Positions 36,601 to 46,448 of a stretch of 64,000 bases of DNA are shown here, in pieces. The stretch comes from SAR324 cluster bacterium (GTDB taxonomy: Bacteria; SAR324; NAC60-12), in contig JANQJU010000022.1 of NCBI GenBank assembly GCA_028281495.1, positions 1 through 64,000 on the forward strand. The letters are read 5' to 3'. The translations under genes and the position numbers were made by a program. A model generated the notes under the pieces. The model made no database searches. It was not told the DNA's origin and was given only the letters and a program-made list of their open reading frames with translations. Within the stretch, counting starts at the first letter, position 1; each line of letters opens with the position of its first letter.

Positions 36601-37581
36601 CATATCGAAACCAATGACCGGTTGTTGGGTTTGTTCATGGAAAGCGGTCATGGCATACCCCACCACACCACCTGCAGGACCGGAAAGAATGGCTTTACTT
36701 CCTGTAAAATGATTCGCTTGTGCTAAACCTCCATCAGAGCGCATGAACAGCAAATTGGTCTTTTGCAGCCCATCGGAAAAACCCGAGCGGAAGGTCTCGA
36801 TATAACGCCGAATATGAGGGGCTAAGTAAGCGTCGACAGCCGTCGTATCACCACGGCCAACAATCTTCACGCGAGGCATAACTTCAGAAGAAAGGGAAAT
36901 TTGAGTGAACCCCATGGTTTCAGCAAGTTGTCCAATCTGCTGTTCATGTTCTGGATAAGCATAGGCATGCAAACACACCACAGCAATGCTACGAATGCCG
37001 GTGTCCAAAAGAGCTTGTAATTCTTGACGGATCGCCTCCAAATTTGGCTTTTGTAGGATTTCAACGGTCTCTCCCGTCACGCCCTGTACCAATGAAATCG
37101 ATTCATTGGTTGGCTCTTGATTCATCGAATGTTTGGAAGACAGAGCATTTTGTGGAACGATCCGTATTCGTTCTTGAATTTCAATGACACGCTCATAGAG
37201 CAATTCAGGTTTCCGTATCTCCAAATCGAAAATGCGAGGGCGGTTTTGGTTTCCAATTTGTAGCAGATCGCGGAATCCTTGCGTGATCAATAAAGCACAC
37301 CGTGCGCCTGTGCGTTCCAGGAGCGCATTGGTAGCAACCGTGGTTCCCATTCGAATCCATTCGATGGGTTGTGCATCGATGTCGCGGGGCAGAATCGGAC
37401 GCTTCAAGCAGGCTTCCAAAATCCTTCGAATTCCTTCTCGTGGAGCGTCTTCATAGTGATCTGGATCTTCTGAAAGGAGTTTCATCACTCGGTAGCCAGG
37501 TTCTTCAGGAACTTCTGCATAGATGTCGGTAAAGGTGCCTCCGCGATCAATAGAAAAACGAAAGAGTTGGGTTTCTGGCAT
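33679..37581 (-). CDS. 5-oxoprolinase (ATP-hydrolysing), fused HyuA-HyuB type
   Basis: 1300 residues from the ATG at 37581 ([19 protein letters not shown]), preceded by AGGAG; OPLAH-type enzymes have ~1290. The N-terminal HyuA half has [39 protein letters not shown] and [17 protein letters not shown]. The HyuB half begins ~residue 735 with [32 protein letters not shown], and ends [21 protein letters not shown]. It opens 5-oxoproline to glutamate using ATP. A linker in the HyuB half contains six 5-residue repeats that look like a lineage-specific expansion. The gene is monocistronic apart from the small ORF after it. Confidence 0.9.
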   Translation of the reverse strand: MPETQLFRFSIDRGGTFTDIYAEVPEEPGYRVMKLLSEDPDHYEDAPREGIRRILEACLKRPILPRDIDAQPIEWIRMGTTVATNALLERTGARCALLITQGFRDLLQIGNQNRPRIFDLEIRKPELLYERVIEIQERIRIVPQNALSSKHSMNQEPTNESISLVQGVTGETVEILQKPNLEAIRQELQALLDTGIRSIAVVCLHAYAYPEHEQQIGQLAETMGFTQISLSSEVMPRVKIVGRGDTTAVDAYLAPHIRRYIETFRSGFSDGLQKTNLLFMRSDGGLAQANHFTGSKAILSGPAGGVVGYAMTAFHEQTQQPVIGFDMGGTSTDVSRYDGHYSLVHETETAGVRIQAPQLDIITVAAGGGSRLFFRNGMFVAGPESAGAHPGPVCYRKNGYLAVTDANLLLGRLLPEFFPKIFGMSGDQPLDYEATRHAFEILQQEINRWQKEQNEPEMSVEEIAYGFLQVANEVMVRPMREISVMRGYDIKTHVLACFGGAGGQHACAIARSLGITKIHIHRFAGILSAYGMGLADVTHEQQEPASGVYQQETHPLFQKRLDHLAQQASQVLAGQGFVEEQIQVLRYLNLRYRGTDTALMILEPPQGDYAAEFRIQYRREFGFELANREILVDDVRVRAIGRSSRLKAITIPSKAESTPPVAETSCYFAGGWQTVPVFELSELGAGETIVGPAILLHDTSTIVIEPECTAQITPTGDVEIDVKVLDASAFKTHVDPIQLAIFSNLFMSIAEQMGRTLQRTAISTNIKERQDFSCAIFDQTGGLVANAPHQPVHLGAMSEAVRQQVRMHGEQLQEGDVLVTNHPISGGSHLPDITVITPVMQDGKPIFFVANRGHHADIGGISPGSMPPFSRTLEEEGACIETFKLVKNGVFQEEGIIELLQAPSRLPRQTGQAPISGTRTLADNLSDLKAQVASNQRGIDLFREMIETYSLEVVQAYMGHIQNHAEAAVRTMLTDLAKTWSAPSDQSVSVGSASVGSVSVGSASVEPALVGSVSVESKDYLDDGSPIALKLTIDPETGEASFDFSNTGYEIWGNCNAPRAVTHSAILYALRCLIQQEIPLNQGCLNPIQILIEEGSLLAPSAKAAVVGGNVLTSQRVVDVILKAFGAAAASQGCMNNLTFGNANFGYYETIGGGAGAGPHWHGQSGVHTHMTNTRITDPEILERRYPVLLREFSMRPNSGGSGRFCGGNGLIREIEFLEPLNVAILSERRVYSPYGLQGGQSGKQGRNVLIRTTGQVLNLGGKNEIQAHPGDRIRIETPGGGGFGIKHTSDQSSQHNEAE
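34532..34621 (-). repeat. Six tandem 15-bp units inside the oxoprolinase gene
   Basis: Six in-frame units of the form GATCCAACCGAARCC (plus strand), alternating AAA/AAG to give a 30-bp higher period. They encode (V/A)-S-V-(G/E)-S type pentapeptides in a linker. Units 4-6 differ only at the alternating base, which suggests recent expansion by slippage. Confidence 0.88.
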
Positions 37582-37671
37582 AAATTTTCTCCTGAACCGT
37601 TTCATTAAAATTTTAGGGTTGATTTTTACAAACAGTGTTATATCTTCTCTCTTTTTTGTTGAACAGCACTA

Positions 37672-37758
37672 GCCGAAGTGGCGGAATTGGTAGACGCGCT
37701 AGATTCAGGTTCTAGTGTCCGAAAGGACGTGGGTGTTCGAGTCACCTCTTCGGCACCA
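37672..37758 (+). tRNA. tRNA-Leu (CAG)
   Basis: 87 bases with CCA encoded. Acceptor arm GCCGAAG pairs with CTTCGGC, the anticodon stem CTAGA/TCTAG encloses loop TTCAGGT (anticodon CAG), and the long variable arm expected for a class II leucine tRNA is present. Confidence 0.95.
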
Positions 37759-37806
37759 AGCCGTCTTCGCTTTGTTGTTCAGCTTGCCTTACTTCTTCCA
37801 ATGTGT

Positions 37807-37882
<76 letters not shown>

Positions 37883-37973
37883 TCCTTCCGCGCGACGCTC
37901 CCCACTGCTCGCAACGCTAGTCAGCATCCGACTGAAATTATAAATATTTCACTGACATTTTCTGAGCTGAAGC

Positions 37974-40199
37974 ATGGGACTAAAAAAGAAAGCCGTCTTG
38001 CGAGTTTTGGAACAATCTTCGGTTCCTCTCACCGGAAAACAAATCCGCCATCGTTTGGGAATTCGCAAAAAGCAATATTCCAAGCTCAAAGCAATGTTGT
38101 ATGAGATGGTGATCAAAGGCAACCTGATACACCGTTCTGAAAAATTTCTAATTGCTCCCAAAACCGCCCAAGCTTCCGACACGGATTCACCATCTCTCTC
38201 AACCGATACCACTTCTCAACCTTCTTCCAGTTCGTCTCCTTTTTCAAAGTCCGATCCTAATAATTTGATTGGTGTTTTTTCCAAAGCCTCTAAGGGGTAT
38301 GGGTTCGTATACATCGGTGAAGGCCAACGCGATATTTTTGTTCCTGAAGAAGATCAGTTGAATGCAATGAATGGGGATCGGGTGGAAGTTTCACTCTTCC
38401 AGTCTCGAAGTCTCGCTCGTCAAGGCCGGACCAAAGGACGCATTGTGCGAATTGTGGAACGGAGTGTGAAGCTATTCCTGGCTCGATTGGTTCGTGGAAA
38501 ACGCACCGTGTTGGCGATGCCTCTCAATGAAAATTCCAGTTTACCTGCTGTCGTCATTTTACCAGAAAATGACTTAGCAGAAGCTCAACATGGAGATTTT
38601 GTGGAAGTCGCCTTGATCGCTCCAGAAAAAGAAGAACGTGATTTACAAGGCAAGCTCCTGCGTGTGCTTTCAGTCGATTCGGTTGATGAGTTGGCATTTG
38701 ATATCATTGTGGCAGAAAATAGCATCACCACTACTTTTTCTAAGGAAGCATTAAATCAGGCCGAAGGTTTTTCGCAACGCATAGTATTTCAGCCGAATTC
38801 AGGCCGCAAGGATCTACGAGACTTAGGATTTGTGACGATTGATGGTCAGACTGCCCGTGATTTTGATGATGCGGTATTTGTGGAAAAATTGGAATCAGGC
38901 AACTATCGGCTCTACGTTGCCATTGCAGATGTGGCCCATTATGTACGTTCCGAACAACCGATTGATCGTGATGCTTATACACGGGGAACAAGCGTTTATT
39001 TTCCCACCCATGCGATTCCGATGTTGCCAGAATCACTTTCCAACAACTTGTGCAGTTTAAAGCCAGGAGTCAACCGGTTGACACTCACGTGTGAAATGGA
39101 AATCAACCCGCAGGGGGAAGTGCAAGATTATCGAATTTATGAAAGTGTGATCCGAAGCAAAGCACGTTTGGTCTATGAAGATGTGGCTGCTTATCTAGAA
39201 AGCAAGCCCTCGTCCATTCGGAAAAAGGAGATTCAAGCGAATTTAACGATCATGCATCAGCTTGCCAAGATCCTAGAAAAGAAACGCAATCGGCGTGGAG
39301 CGATTGCATTCTCATTTCCTGACTATTCCGCCAAATTTGGCCCAGATGGAGAGTTGCTGGGGATTCACAAGAGTTATCAGTCCGTTTCCATGAAATTGAT
39401 CGAACAATTCATGCTGGAAGCAAACGAAACAGTGGCAAGACATTGTGTCAAAAAGAAGTTGCCTGCGTTGTATCGAGTGCATGGAGGACCCGATGTATTC
39501 AAACTGGAGAAAGTACAGCGAACCTTGTGGTATTTTGGGGTATCGATGCATGTGGGGCAGCTACAAAATCCCAAAAAGATTAATGAAATGCTGAAACGAA
39601 TCCAGGGCAATCCCAATAGTGAACAAATGCAACTCTTGCTATTGAAAAGTATGGCTCTGGCTTGTTATCGTACTGAAAATGAAGGGCACTATGGATTGGC
39701 TGCTGAATTCTATACACATTTCACATCCCCCATTCGGCGCTATCCAGATCTGATCGTTCATCGAGCTTTGAAAGCTGAAATACATACAAAAAAGCAGAAT
39801 AAAGCTGTGAAAGCACTGTCTGTTTCATCAGAGATTGCTGATTTTTTGTCGCATCAGGAACGACGTGCTGAAATAGCCGAACGGCAAAGTTTTGATTTGA
39901 TCCGGGTCATTTTTATGGAGAATTATGTGGGTCATTCCTTGGTCGCGAAAGTACTCAACCCAGACGCTTCCGGCATAGCTATTGAATTGGAGGAACCCAA
40001 TATCGAGTGTTTTGTACCACTGAGTATTTTGGACGATGATTACTACCAATACGATGCGGTGAGCTTAACACTCACGGGCCAACATGCCGGAAATTTGGTC
40101 CGCGCTGGAGATCGGATGTTATTAACGTTGATTCGTACAGACCGTCTTCAGCGGAAACTAGAATTTCAATTTGAATCATGGCTAGGACAAGGAGCTTGA
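37974..40199 (+). CDS. rnr: Ribonuclease R
   Basis: 741 residues; E. coli RNase R has 813. Order: a winged-helix N-terminus (~1-60), a Ser-rich linker, a cold-shock-type OB domain (~85-150), the RNB catalytic domain with the Mg-binding TARDFDDAVFVE (~293), and a C-terminal S1 domain (~640-735). It is a 3'-5' exoribonuclease that degrades structured RNA and helps tmRNA quality control. No clear Shine-Dalgarno precedes the start. gspM follows after 4 bp, so rnr appears to head the T2SS operon. Confidence 0.93.
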   Translation: MGLKKKAVLRVLEQSSVPLTGKQIRHRLGIRKKQYSKLKAMLYEMVIKGNLIHRSEKFLIAPKTAQASDTDSPSLSTDTTSQPSSSSSPFSKSDPNNLIGVFSKASKGYGFVYIGEGQRDIFVPEEDQLNAMNGDRVEVSLFQSRSLARQGRTKGRIVRIVERSVKLFLARLVRGKRTVLAMPLNENSSLPAVVILPENDLAEAQHGDFVEVALIAPEKEERDLQGKLLRVLSVDSVDELAFDIIVAENSITTTFSKEALNQAEGFSQRIVFQPNSGRKDLRDLGFVTIDGQTARDFDDAVFVEKLESGNYRLYVAIADVAHYVRSEQPIDRDAYTRGTSVYFPTHAIPMLPESLSNNLCSLKPGVNRLTLTCEMEINPQGEVQDYRIYESVIRSKARLVYEDVAAYLESKPSSIRKKEIQANLTIMHQLAKILEKKRNRRGAIAFSFPDYSAKFGPDGELLGIHKSYQSVSMKLIEQFMLEANETVARHCVKKKLPALYRVHGGPDVFKLEKVQRTLWYFGVSMHVGQLQNPKKINEMLKRIQGNPNSEQMQLLLLKSMALACYRTENEGHYGLAAEFYTHFTSPIRRYPDLIVHRALKAEIHTKKQNKAVKALSVSSEIADFLSHQERRAEIAERQSFDLIRVIFMENYVGHSLVAKVLNPDASGIAIELEEPNIECFVPLSILDDDYYQYDAVSLTLTGQHAGNLVRAGDRMLLTLIRTDRLQRKLEFQFESWLGQGA

Positions 40200-40203
40200 G
40201 ATC

Positions 40204-40686
40204 ATGGAGCTATCCACCCGTGAGAAAGTGCTGATTGCCATTATGTTGGTTCTGGCAGTAGGGCTTTTTGGATATTTTGGGGTGCAACAATTGGAAAGCT
40301 ATACATCTCAGTTGAACACCCAACTAACGGCCCGACAGCGCCAATTGGGGCATCTAGAGAACCTAGAACAGGAGTGGTTACGACTCAGTGCGCATCCCAA
40401 CCTGCCTGTCATTAAAGAACCGTTGAGTTCTTTTCTAGAGAGCGGTGCACGCCGTATTGGATTACAAGAACAACTTCAATTGAATCCTCTTTCCAATGCT
40501 CCAGAAGGCACGGAAGGTGTCCAAGTGCGTCTAGACCGAATCAACTTAGACCAGATGTTTGACATGCTATACTTTTTGGAAAATAATAAACCGGTTGTTT
40601 TAGTCGAGCAAATGGAAGTCACCACGAGTCCTGGTTCCAAATTGATCCGTATTTCTTTTCGCGTGTATAAACAAAATAACGGTTGA
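40204..40686 (+). CDS. gspM: Type II secretion GspM-like protein
   Basis: 160 residues: a short cytosolic start (MELSTREKVLIA), one membrane helix (~10-25), a coiled coil, then a periplasmic ferredoxin-like domain (NLDQMFDMLYFLENN, RISFRVYK). This is the GspM/PilO layout. GspM is an inner-membrane platform protein that binds GspL and GspE. AAGGAG lies before the ATG. Assignment rests on topology and position before gspN; GspL is not in the window. Confidence 0.7.
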   Translation: MELSTREKVLIAIMLVLAVGLFGYFGVQQLESYTSQLNTQLTARQRQLGHLENLEQEWLRLSAHPNLPVIKEPLSSFLESGARRIGLQEQLQLNPLSNAPEGTEGVQVRLDRINLDQMFDMLYFLENNKPVVLVEQMEVTTSPGSKLIRISFRVYKQNNG

Positions 40687-40742
40687 CCACTTGCCTCGCG
40701 TTATGCCCCTCACTCGATCAAACATCCCATTGGTCTGTTCTC

Positions 40743-41699
40743 ATGCCTGATTCAACCTCGCCTAATATTTTTGTCCGTTTTTTCATGAAAAGGTGGCTAC
40801 GGCGGCTAGTTTTGCTGTGTGTTTCCTGTGTGCTCGCATACTTTGCCTTCTTTTTAGGGTTGGAACATGCGTTTCCCGGAGAAACCCTGTCTCGTTATAT
40901 CGAGCGACAAATCGCGAACCAAACTGGAGTTCAAACTCAAATCGATCCTATTCGGTTGTACGGGTTACAAAGTATTCGTGTCCCCCATATGGCATTGATC
41001 GCTCCACCTTCTCTGCCAATTTCCAAACTGTTTGTTGTCAACGATTTTCAAATCAATGTGTTGCCAAACGTGTTTAATCGATCACTTGGAGCGCGAGCTG
41101 ATATCTATGGGGGAAAAGTGCTCGCAACTTGGAAGTTCGAAGACCCAGACAAATTGGGGGTTGCCATTGAAAATGTCGAAGTGGGTTTCATTCCGGCAGT
41201 GAATCTGAATGAGTTTGTGAATGTCCGGGGCAAAGTAACTCGTATGTTTGCAAGCATACAAAATCTGCGAGGGTTGGCTACACAGGAAGAGCAGTTGCCG
41301 ATAGGAATAATATTAGGCAAAATTGAGGGGGTGCAACTGAGTTTGAAAGATGTGGAAGGCTCTCCGTTAGCAGGTATGGAACTTCCACCGCTTCAGTTTC
41401 CGGAAGTCGTGGTAGAGGCAGATTATGGAGAAAGTATTGTGATCCGAAAAATCCAACTCACGGGTGCCTTAGAAGGTATTGTTGAAGGGCAAATCGATCT
41501 GAATCTGAGCGATGTGCTCGCTTCCAAAGCTCGCTTCCATGCGAAATTGCGAATGAGTGAAGAACTTCAAGAAGCCGTGGAAAAGAACCCGGTCATAAAA
41601 AGTATTCTCCAACAGATGGTTTTGTGTGGAGATGTCATTGATGCTGAGTTTGCCGGCATGTTGCGTTTGTGGAACACTCCCCAAAAAAAATGCTCATGA
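40743..41699 (+). CDS. gspN: Type II secretion GspN (deltaproteobacterial type)
   Basis: 318 residues from ATG 40743; ATG 40785 (MKRWLRRLVLL) is an alternative, and no SD is clear. One N-terminal membrane helix is followed by a periplasmic domain rich in beta strands, resembling the AsmA/GspN-type fold (IYGGKVLATWKFE, VNVRGKVTRMF, LTGALEGIVEGQIDLNLSD). It lies between gspM and mltG; the mltG start overlaps its stop by 4 bp. GspN is non-essential in many T2SSs and may help organise the inner membrane platform. Confidence 0.72.
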   Translation: MPDSTSPNIFVRFFMKRWLRRLVLLCVSCVLAYFAFFLGLEHAFPGETLSRYIERQIANQTGVQTQIDPIRLYGLQSIRVPHMALIAPPSLPISKLFVVNDFQINVLPNVFNRSLGARADIYGGKVLATWKFEDPDKLGVAIENVEVGFIPAVNLNEFVNVRGKVTRMFASIQNLRGLATQEEQLPIGIILGKIEGVQLSLKDVEGSPLAGMELPPLQFPEVVVEADYGESIVIRKIQLTGALEGIVEGQIDLNLSDVLASKARFHAKLRMSEELQEAVEKNPVIKSILQQMVLCGDVIDAEFAGMLRLWNTPQKKCS

Positions 41700-42772
41700 C
41701 CCCCCTTATGAAAAAACGAGCTGTGCAAGCAGTTCTAGGAATCTTGGGAATCTGCCTTTTACTCGGTGGCCTTACCGCGCATCAAACTTTTTTGTATCTC
41801 CGCACCCCTATCACGAGTCATTCTACCCAGTCCTCCAAAATCATCCACATTCCCAAAGGCGCTTCTTTCCATCAGATTGTTCAAATCCTAGAAGAGCACC
41901 AATTGGTAGATCGCCCACAGTATTTTCAAGCATTAGCAATTTGGCGGGGAGTCGCTTCTCAGATTAAGGCCGGTGAATATCAGGTCCAAGCTTCGTGGAC
42001 TCCCGACCAGATGTTAGAACACCTCGTTGCTGGACGTTCACGATTGTATCGCATCACGATTCCCGAGGGACTGAATTATCGGGAAATTTCCACCCGGTTG
42101 GCAGCAGCCCAGCTAGGAACAGAGGCTCGATATCTGGAGCTACAATCAGACCCGAGCCTCCTCCAATACATTGATATTACGCCAAAACCCTCCAGCCTAG
42201 AAGGGTTCTTGTTTCCAGAGACTTATTTTTTCCCTAGATCGGAATCAGAATTCAATATTTTGCGGACCATGATTCAACAGTTCAATCAGAATTATACCGA
42301 GGAGCATCGACAAAAAGCCAAAAGCTTAGGATTGACCGATTATGAAGTCCTAACGCTGGCATCGATTATTGAAAAAGAAACGGGACGTGGCGAAGATCGC
42401 CCTTTGATTTCTGCCGTATTTCACAATCGTTTGAAACGAAAAATGCGCCTGGAAAGTGATCCTACTGTGATCTACGGGATTCAAAATTTTGATGGGAACT
42501 TAACAAGAAAGCATCTGAGAACGCCGACCCCCTATAACACGTATACGATTGCAGGGCTGCCCCCTGGTCCTATTTGCAATCCAGGCAAAGCTTCCATTGA
42601 AAGCACTTTAGCGCCCGCAGAGGTCAAGTATTTGTATTTTGTGGCTAAGGGTGATGGCACAAGTCAGTTTTCGACCAACTTGAAATCGCACAATCGTGCG
42701 GTGTGGAAATATCAAAAAAGTCGACGCAACCGAGTAAAACACAGTAAAACCCAACAGGCTGCGAATCCTTAA
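41696..42772 (+). CDS. mltG: Endolytic murein transglycosylase MltG
   Basis: 358 residues from ATG 41696, overlapping gspN by ATGA. An N-terminal membrane anchor (~13-32), a LysM-like subdomain (IHIPKGASFHQIVQILEEH), and the YceG catalytic domain with LEGFLFPETYFF, LASIIEKETG (catalytic Glu), VFHNRLKRKMRLESDPTVIYG and PPGPICNPGKASIES. It cleaves nascent glycan strands at the inner membrane. Its place inside a T2SS operon is unusual and might serve local opening of peptidoglycan for the pseudopilus; that is inference. Confidence 0.92.
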   Translation: MTPLMKKRAVQAVLGILGICLLLGGLTAHQTFLYLRTPITSHSTQSSKIIHIPKGASFHQIVQILEEHQLVDRPQYFQALAIWRGVASQIKAGEYQVQASWTPDQMLEHLVAGRSRLYRITIPEGLNYREISTRLAAAQLGTEARYLELQSDPSLLQYIDITPKPSSLEGFLFPETYFFPRSESEFNILRTMIQQFNQNYTEEHRQKAKSLGLTDYEVLTLASIIEKETGRGEDRPLISAVFHNRLKRKMRLESDPTVIYGIQNFDGNLTRKHLRTPTPYNTYTIAGLPPGPICNPGKASIESTLAPAEVKYLYFVAKGDGTSQFSTNLKSHNRAVWKYQKSRRNRVKHSKTQQAANP

Positions 42773-42792
42773 AATTGAAAACAGGAGCGATC

Positions 42793-44046
42793 ATGCCTAT
42801 TTTTCAATACCGAGCCTTTGGCGCTGATGGAGAAACACACAAAGGGTCCTATGACGCCACCACCGAAAGTGATGTCAGGCAATATCTACGGTCCAATAAT
42901 CTCTATCCGGTAGAAATAAAATTAAGCCGCTTTTCCTCATCTCCCCGCAGCCGTGTCTCCGATGGCAAGTCTTCCTTCAGCAGATTGCGGCAATGGGTTC
43001 CCTACCAACGTAATTATTCACGTCAGTTGACCATCCTGACCCGACAATTGGAAACTTTGTTGGGCGCGACCATTCCTTATGACAAAGCCTTAGAAATGGT
43101 CATCGCACAAACGGCTGATGCGTCATTTAAAAGTATCTTGTCCGACATACGCTCGAAGGTGGTCGAAGGGGAACATTTGGCAGAAGCAATGGGAACTTAT
43201 CCCAATGTGTTTTCGCCAATGTACATCAGTATGGTTCGTTCAGGAGAAAACAGTGGAAAGCTCGATATGATCATGCAACGCCTTGCGGATTACTATGAGA
43301 CACAAGAAAAACTGCAAAGCAAACTGAAATCCGCCATGATCTATCCTATATTCATGCTGATTTTCAGTATTGGTGTTGTGGCGTTCATGATGACTTCTGT
43401 AGTGCCCAAAATTACCGCCATTTTTGCAGACCGTGGAGGGGCCTTGCCTGTGCCCACCCAAATATTGATTACCGTATCTGATTTTTTCACAGAATACTGG
43501 GCTATCGCTCTAGGGGTGACGATTATGACGATTTCCAGTGTGGCGTACTACATGCGTACCGCTTCTGGGAAACGCTTCTGGGACCGGATGGAAATCACTC
43601 TGCCTCTGTTGAAAACCCTGACGACTAAGGTTTTGGTATTGCGGTTTTGCCAGACTTTGGGAACGTTGCTGAACAGCGGTGTGGATCTCAAAAGTGCATT
43701 AGAAATTTCCAAACATGTAGTGGTGAATCACATATTTATCAAAAAGCTGAATCAACTCATTGTCGATGTGAATAACAAGGGAATTCCGTTGTCTTCAGCC
43801 ATGCAACGGGCTGGTTTTTTCCCGGAATACGTGTGTCATGTAGTCGCGATTGGAGAACAAGCTGCCAAAGTCGACGAACTGCTGGAAAAAGTTTCAGATC
43901 GGATGCAGATGGAAGTCTCAGATACGATCAACGGACTCACTACCTTGTTGCAACCCATTATGGTTGTTGTCATGGGTGGTGTCGTGGGTTTCATCGCCCT
44001 AGCGATCTTATTGCCCATGCTGAATATGAACCAATTGCTTCGATAG
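42793..44046 (+). CDS. gspF: Type II secretion inner membrane protein GspF
   Basis: 417 residues from ATG 42793, with CAGGAG upstream. Starts with the short beta domain MPIFQYRAFGADGETHKG, then two repeats of the T2SF domain (~75-200 and ~280-405) with three membrane helices: MIYPIFMLIFSIGVVAFMMTSVVPKI, the middle helix near 235, and a final helix before NQLLR. GspF is the polytopic core of the platform that couples GspE to pseudopilus assembly. Pseudopilin genes follow directly. Confidence 0.94.
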   Translation: MPIFQYRAFGADGETHKGSYDATTESDVRQYLRSNNLYPVEIKLSRFSSSPRSRVSDGKSSFSRLRQWVPYQRNYSRQLTILTRQLETLLGATIPYDKALEMVIAQTADASFKSILSDIRSKVVEGEHLAEAMGTYPNVFSPMYISMVRSGENSGKLDMIMQRLADYYETQEKLQSKLKSAMIYPIFMLIFSIGVVAFMMTSVVPKITAIFADRGGALPVPTQILITVSDFFTEYWAIALGVTIMTISSVAYYMRTASGKRFWDRMEITLPLLKTLTTKVLVLRFCQTLGTLLNSGVDLKSALEISKHVVVNHIFIKKLNQLIVDVNNKGIPLSSAMQRAGFFPEYVCHVVAIGEQAAKVDELLEKVSDRMQMEVSDTINGLTTLLQPIMVVVMGGVVGFIALAILLPMLNMNQLLR

Positions 44047-44099
44047 CAAACATAACAAGAAGAAATTCCTTTTAATTTTCAACACCAAAGAGGTCACTT

Positions 44100-44582
44100 A
44101 TGTGGTATGCAGCCCCCCAACAAACCAACGAAATCCCTCAACGGATCCTGGAACAAAAAAAAAGAAATAAAAAGAAGCGAGGCTTCAGTTTGATTGAAAT
44201 TATGGTGGTTATCATCATCATCGGACTCTTAGCCGGTATCGTAGGGGTTTCCGTTTTTCAACAAGTGACGACCGCACAAGTCGATACGACCACCACCAAC
44301 ATCCGAAACTTACAACAGGCGATCGATTTATACCGACTGAACAACTTCTCATATCCTACTACGGAGCAAGGCTTGAAAGCTTTGAAGGAAAAACCAGAAG
44401 TAGGCAAGATTCCAAAAAATTGGAATGGTCCCTATATACAGGGTAGTTTGCCCGCAGACGGTTGGGGGAACGAATTCCAGTACACCAGTGATGGCAAAGA
44501 TTATGAAATCATGTCCTATGGGGCCGATGGCGAAGAAGGCGGCACAGAGGAAAATTCTGATCTCAGTTCCAAAGATCTCTAA
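44100..44582 (+). CDS. gspG: Major pseudopilin GspG
   Basis: 160 residues. An unusually long 28-residue basic leader ends at Gly28; the mature protein begins FSLIEIMVV with Glu at +5, the prepilin peptidase signature. The C-terminal part has the Ca-binding loop typical of major pseudopilins (DGWGNEFQY, MSYGADGEEGG). GAGG precedes the ATG. It forms the T2SS pseudopilus shaft. An ATG closer to the cleavage site was not found, so the long leader seems real. Confidence 0.93.
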   Translation: MWYAAPQQTNEIPQRILEQKKRNKKKRGFSLIEIMVVIIIIGLLAGIVGVSVFQQVTTAQVDTTTTNIRNLQQAIDLYRLNNFSYPTTEQGLKALKEKPEVGKIPKNWNGPYIQGSLPADGWGNEFQYTSDGKDYEIMSYGADGEEGGTEENSDLSSKDL

Positions 44583-44610
44583 TCTCTTATTTTGTTGAAG
44601 GACCCTTCGT

Positions 44611-45150
44611 ATGCGAGACACAAAGCCGGGATTCTCTCTCATTGAAATCATGGTGGTTGTGTTTCTAATCGCTGCTGTCGCCACGATGGCAGCGCCTCAG
44701 TTTTTTGCTGCGTTAGAAAAACCCTCTCAAGCTGAGTTACGGCACCTCGTCCGTGTTATCAAACTGCTCCGTAATGAATCCATTCTGGGGCGCAATGTAT
44801 ATTACATTGTATTCGATATCGAAGAGCAAACCTACTCGATCGAATTGGAGCGAAAAGAGGGAGGGCGGATCGAATTGGACACCCCCCAAGTTTTACGCCC
44901 CCATACGTTTCCAGAGGAAGTGCAGATGGAAGAGGTTTCGCTCACTCTTGATGACAATTCGGGGGGGTTTTCTCGTTCCAGCATTTTAGGAACTGGGGAA
45001 CTGTCCCCCGTCGAAGTACGGATCGATAGCTCCGGATTTGTCACTCCTTTTGTGATGTACCTGCTGGAAGAGAATCAAACTTGGGTCATCAGAACAACCA
45101 GCATTATGGGACACTTGAAACTGGAAGAGGGAGAAAATGCGGTTTTCTAA
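44611..45150 (+). CDS. gspH: Minor pseudopilin GspH
   Basis: 179 residues. A short leader (MRDTKPG) is cut before FSLIEIMVV, with Glu at +5. The body is a beta-rich pseudopilin domain (IKLLRNESILGRNVYYIVFDIE) of the GspH/FimT type. AAGGA lies before the ATG. The C-terminal half is longer than in E. coli GspH. It overlaps gspI by 14 bp. Confidence 0.85.
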   Translation: MRDTKPGFSLIEIMVVVFLIAAVATMAAPQFFAALEKPSQAELRHLVRVIKLLRNESILGRNVYYIVFDIEEQTYSIELERKEGGRIELDTPQVLRPHTFPEEVQMEEVSLTLDDNSGGFSRSSILGTGELSPVEVRIDSSGFVTPFVMYLLEENQTWVIRTTSIMGHLKLEEGENAVF

Positions 45151-45550
45151 ACAAACAAAGGCCTCTCGCCGTTGGTTCCATCGCCCAGGCTTCACGTTGT
45201 TAGAAGTGATGGTGGCCATGTCGATTTTGACCTTGGCACTGTTGAGTCTTTATCAATCCTTTTCTAGTTCGCTTTTCGTGCTGACCTCTACCCAAAATTT
45301 GTGGGAAGCGATGAAGTATTCTCAAAATGAACTCGTGCGATGGGAACGCAGTGTGAGTGCTCCTGTCTCGATTGCTCAAGGCGAATTTGATGGGGATCAT
45401 CCACTGGCCGGTTCGCGATGGACCCGTGAGATTTCCGATGTCATGCCCTTGCCTGGCATTGTTGTCCGAAAGGTCGCTTTGGAGATCAAGTGGAGAGAAC
45501 AAAACAGTGATTATTCTTACAATGCAGAGATTTACATCAAACCCAATTAG
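45137..45550 (+). CDS. gspI: Minor pseudopilin GspI
   Basis: 137 residues. Leader of 18 residues ending in Gly, then FTLLEVMVAMSIL with Glu at +5. The body (MKYSQNELVRWERS, GSRWTREISDV, KVALEIKWREQN) fits GspI. The start has GGGAG upstream inside gspH. GspI is the tip-complex organiser with GspJ and GspK. Confidence 0.88.
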   Translation: MRFSKQTKASRRWFHRPGFTLLEVMVAMSILTLALLSLYQSFSSSLFVLTSTQNLWEAMKYSQNELVRWERSVSAPVSIAQGEFDGDHPLAGSRWTREISDVMPLPGIVVRKVALEIKWREQNSDYSYNAEIYIKPN

Positions 45551-46289
45551 ATCAAGGCCTCGAGGCGTGACCTTGCTTGAAATGCTGGTTGCGATTGCGA
45601 TCCTTTCCTTGATCACAACCCTCATCTACAATGCCTTTTTTTCGGCATCTACCTCCACTCGGAAAGTGACTCAAGCACTTTCGACACGCCAAGAATTACG
45701 CCTGTTGATGAAGATTGTACTGGATGACTTACAATCTGTGCAGTACTTGGCTAACTACGTGACACAAAACTCAGACAACAATTATTATCACAGCGGTATC
45801 TTCTCCAAACGAATTCCGGGACCAGAGAGCCAGCGGGTGAACTTCATTCATTTTCATGCGGCCATCCCGACTCGTTTTTTTCCAAAGGCCTTAGAACTCC
45901 AAAAAGATCCGGAATTGCACGAATTGAGCTATTTTCTGGAATTTGATCAAACCGAACAAGCCTGGGCTTTCAAACGGCGGGAAGATTTTTATATCGATTC
46001 CGATATCTCTGAAGGTGGGCGAGAACAATTGCTTTCCACCGCAGTCACGTTTTTCGAGTTGGAATTTCTAGAACAAAGTATTCGGGCCACTGACAGCAAC
46101 GAGCTGCAAGATGTGTGGGTGCCTGAGTGGGACTCTCAAGAAAATCAGTGTCGTGTGACCTCGCGAGCTTCGGGAAATACCCCCTGTCTGCCCCTCGCGA
46201 TTCGTGTCACTCTGCACTTGAAAAGCGAGGATGGCAGCGAAGCGAAAGATACCTTGGAAATCAACCTACCTGTTTCCCTCCAACAATAA
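45522..46289 (+). CDS. gspJ: Minor pseudopilin GspJ
   Basis: 255 residues from ATG 45522, overlapping gspI by 29 bp; earlier frame starts lie inside gspI and lack the leader. Prepilin leader of 15 residues, Gly15, then VTLLEMLVAIAIL with Glu at +5 and Val instead of Phe/Met at +1. The body (LLMKIVLDDLQSVQYL) fits GspJ. It is the last gene of the T2SS group here; gspC, D, E, K and L are not in the window, so they must lie elsewhere. Confidence 0.87.
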   Translation: MQRFTSNPIRSRPRGVTLLEMLVAIAILSLITTLIYNAFFSASTSTRKVTQALSTRQELRLLMKIVLDDLQSVQYLANYVTQNSDNNYYHSGIFSKRIPGPESQRVNFIHFHAAIPTRFFPKALELQKDPELHELSYFLEFDQTEQAWAFKRREDFYIDSDISEGGREQLLSTAVTFFELEFLEQSIRATDSNELQDVWVPEWDSQENQCRVTSRASGNTPCLPLAIRVTLHLKSEDGSEAKDTLEINLPVSLQQ

Positions 46290-46448
46290 ATAGAGCCGTA
46301 TCAGTCGATTTGAGTGAATATTTTCTGAGACAGTATAGAAGGATTCGAAACTGTTGAGGAAGATATAGAGTGAGATTGACACCTTCTTGGCAAACACAGT
46401 AAAACAATCCGTGTTCTTTAAAAATTTTCTACTTCGATAGGAGCAATT

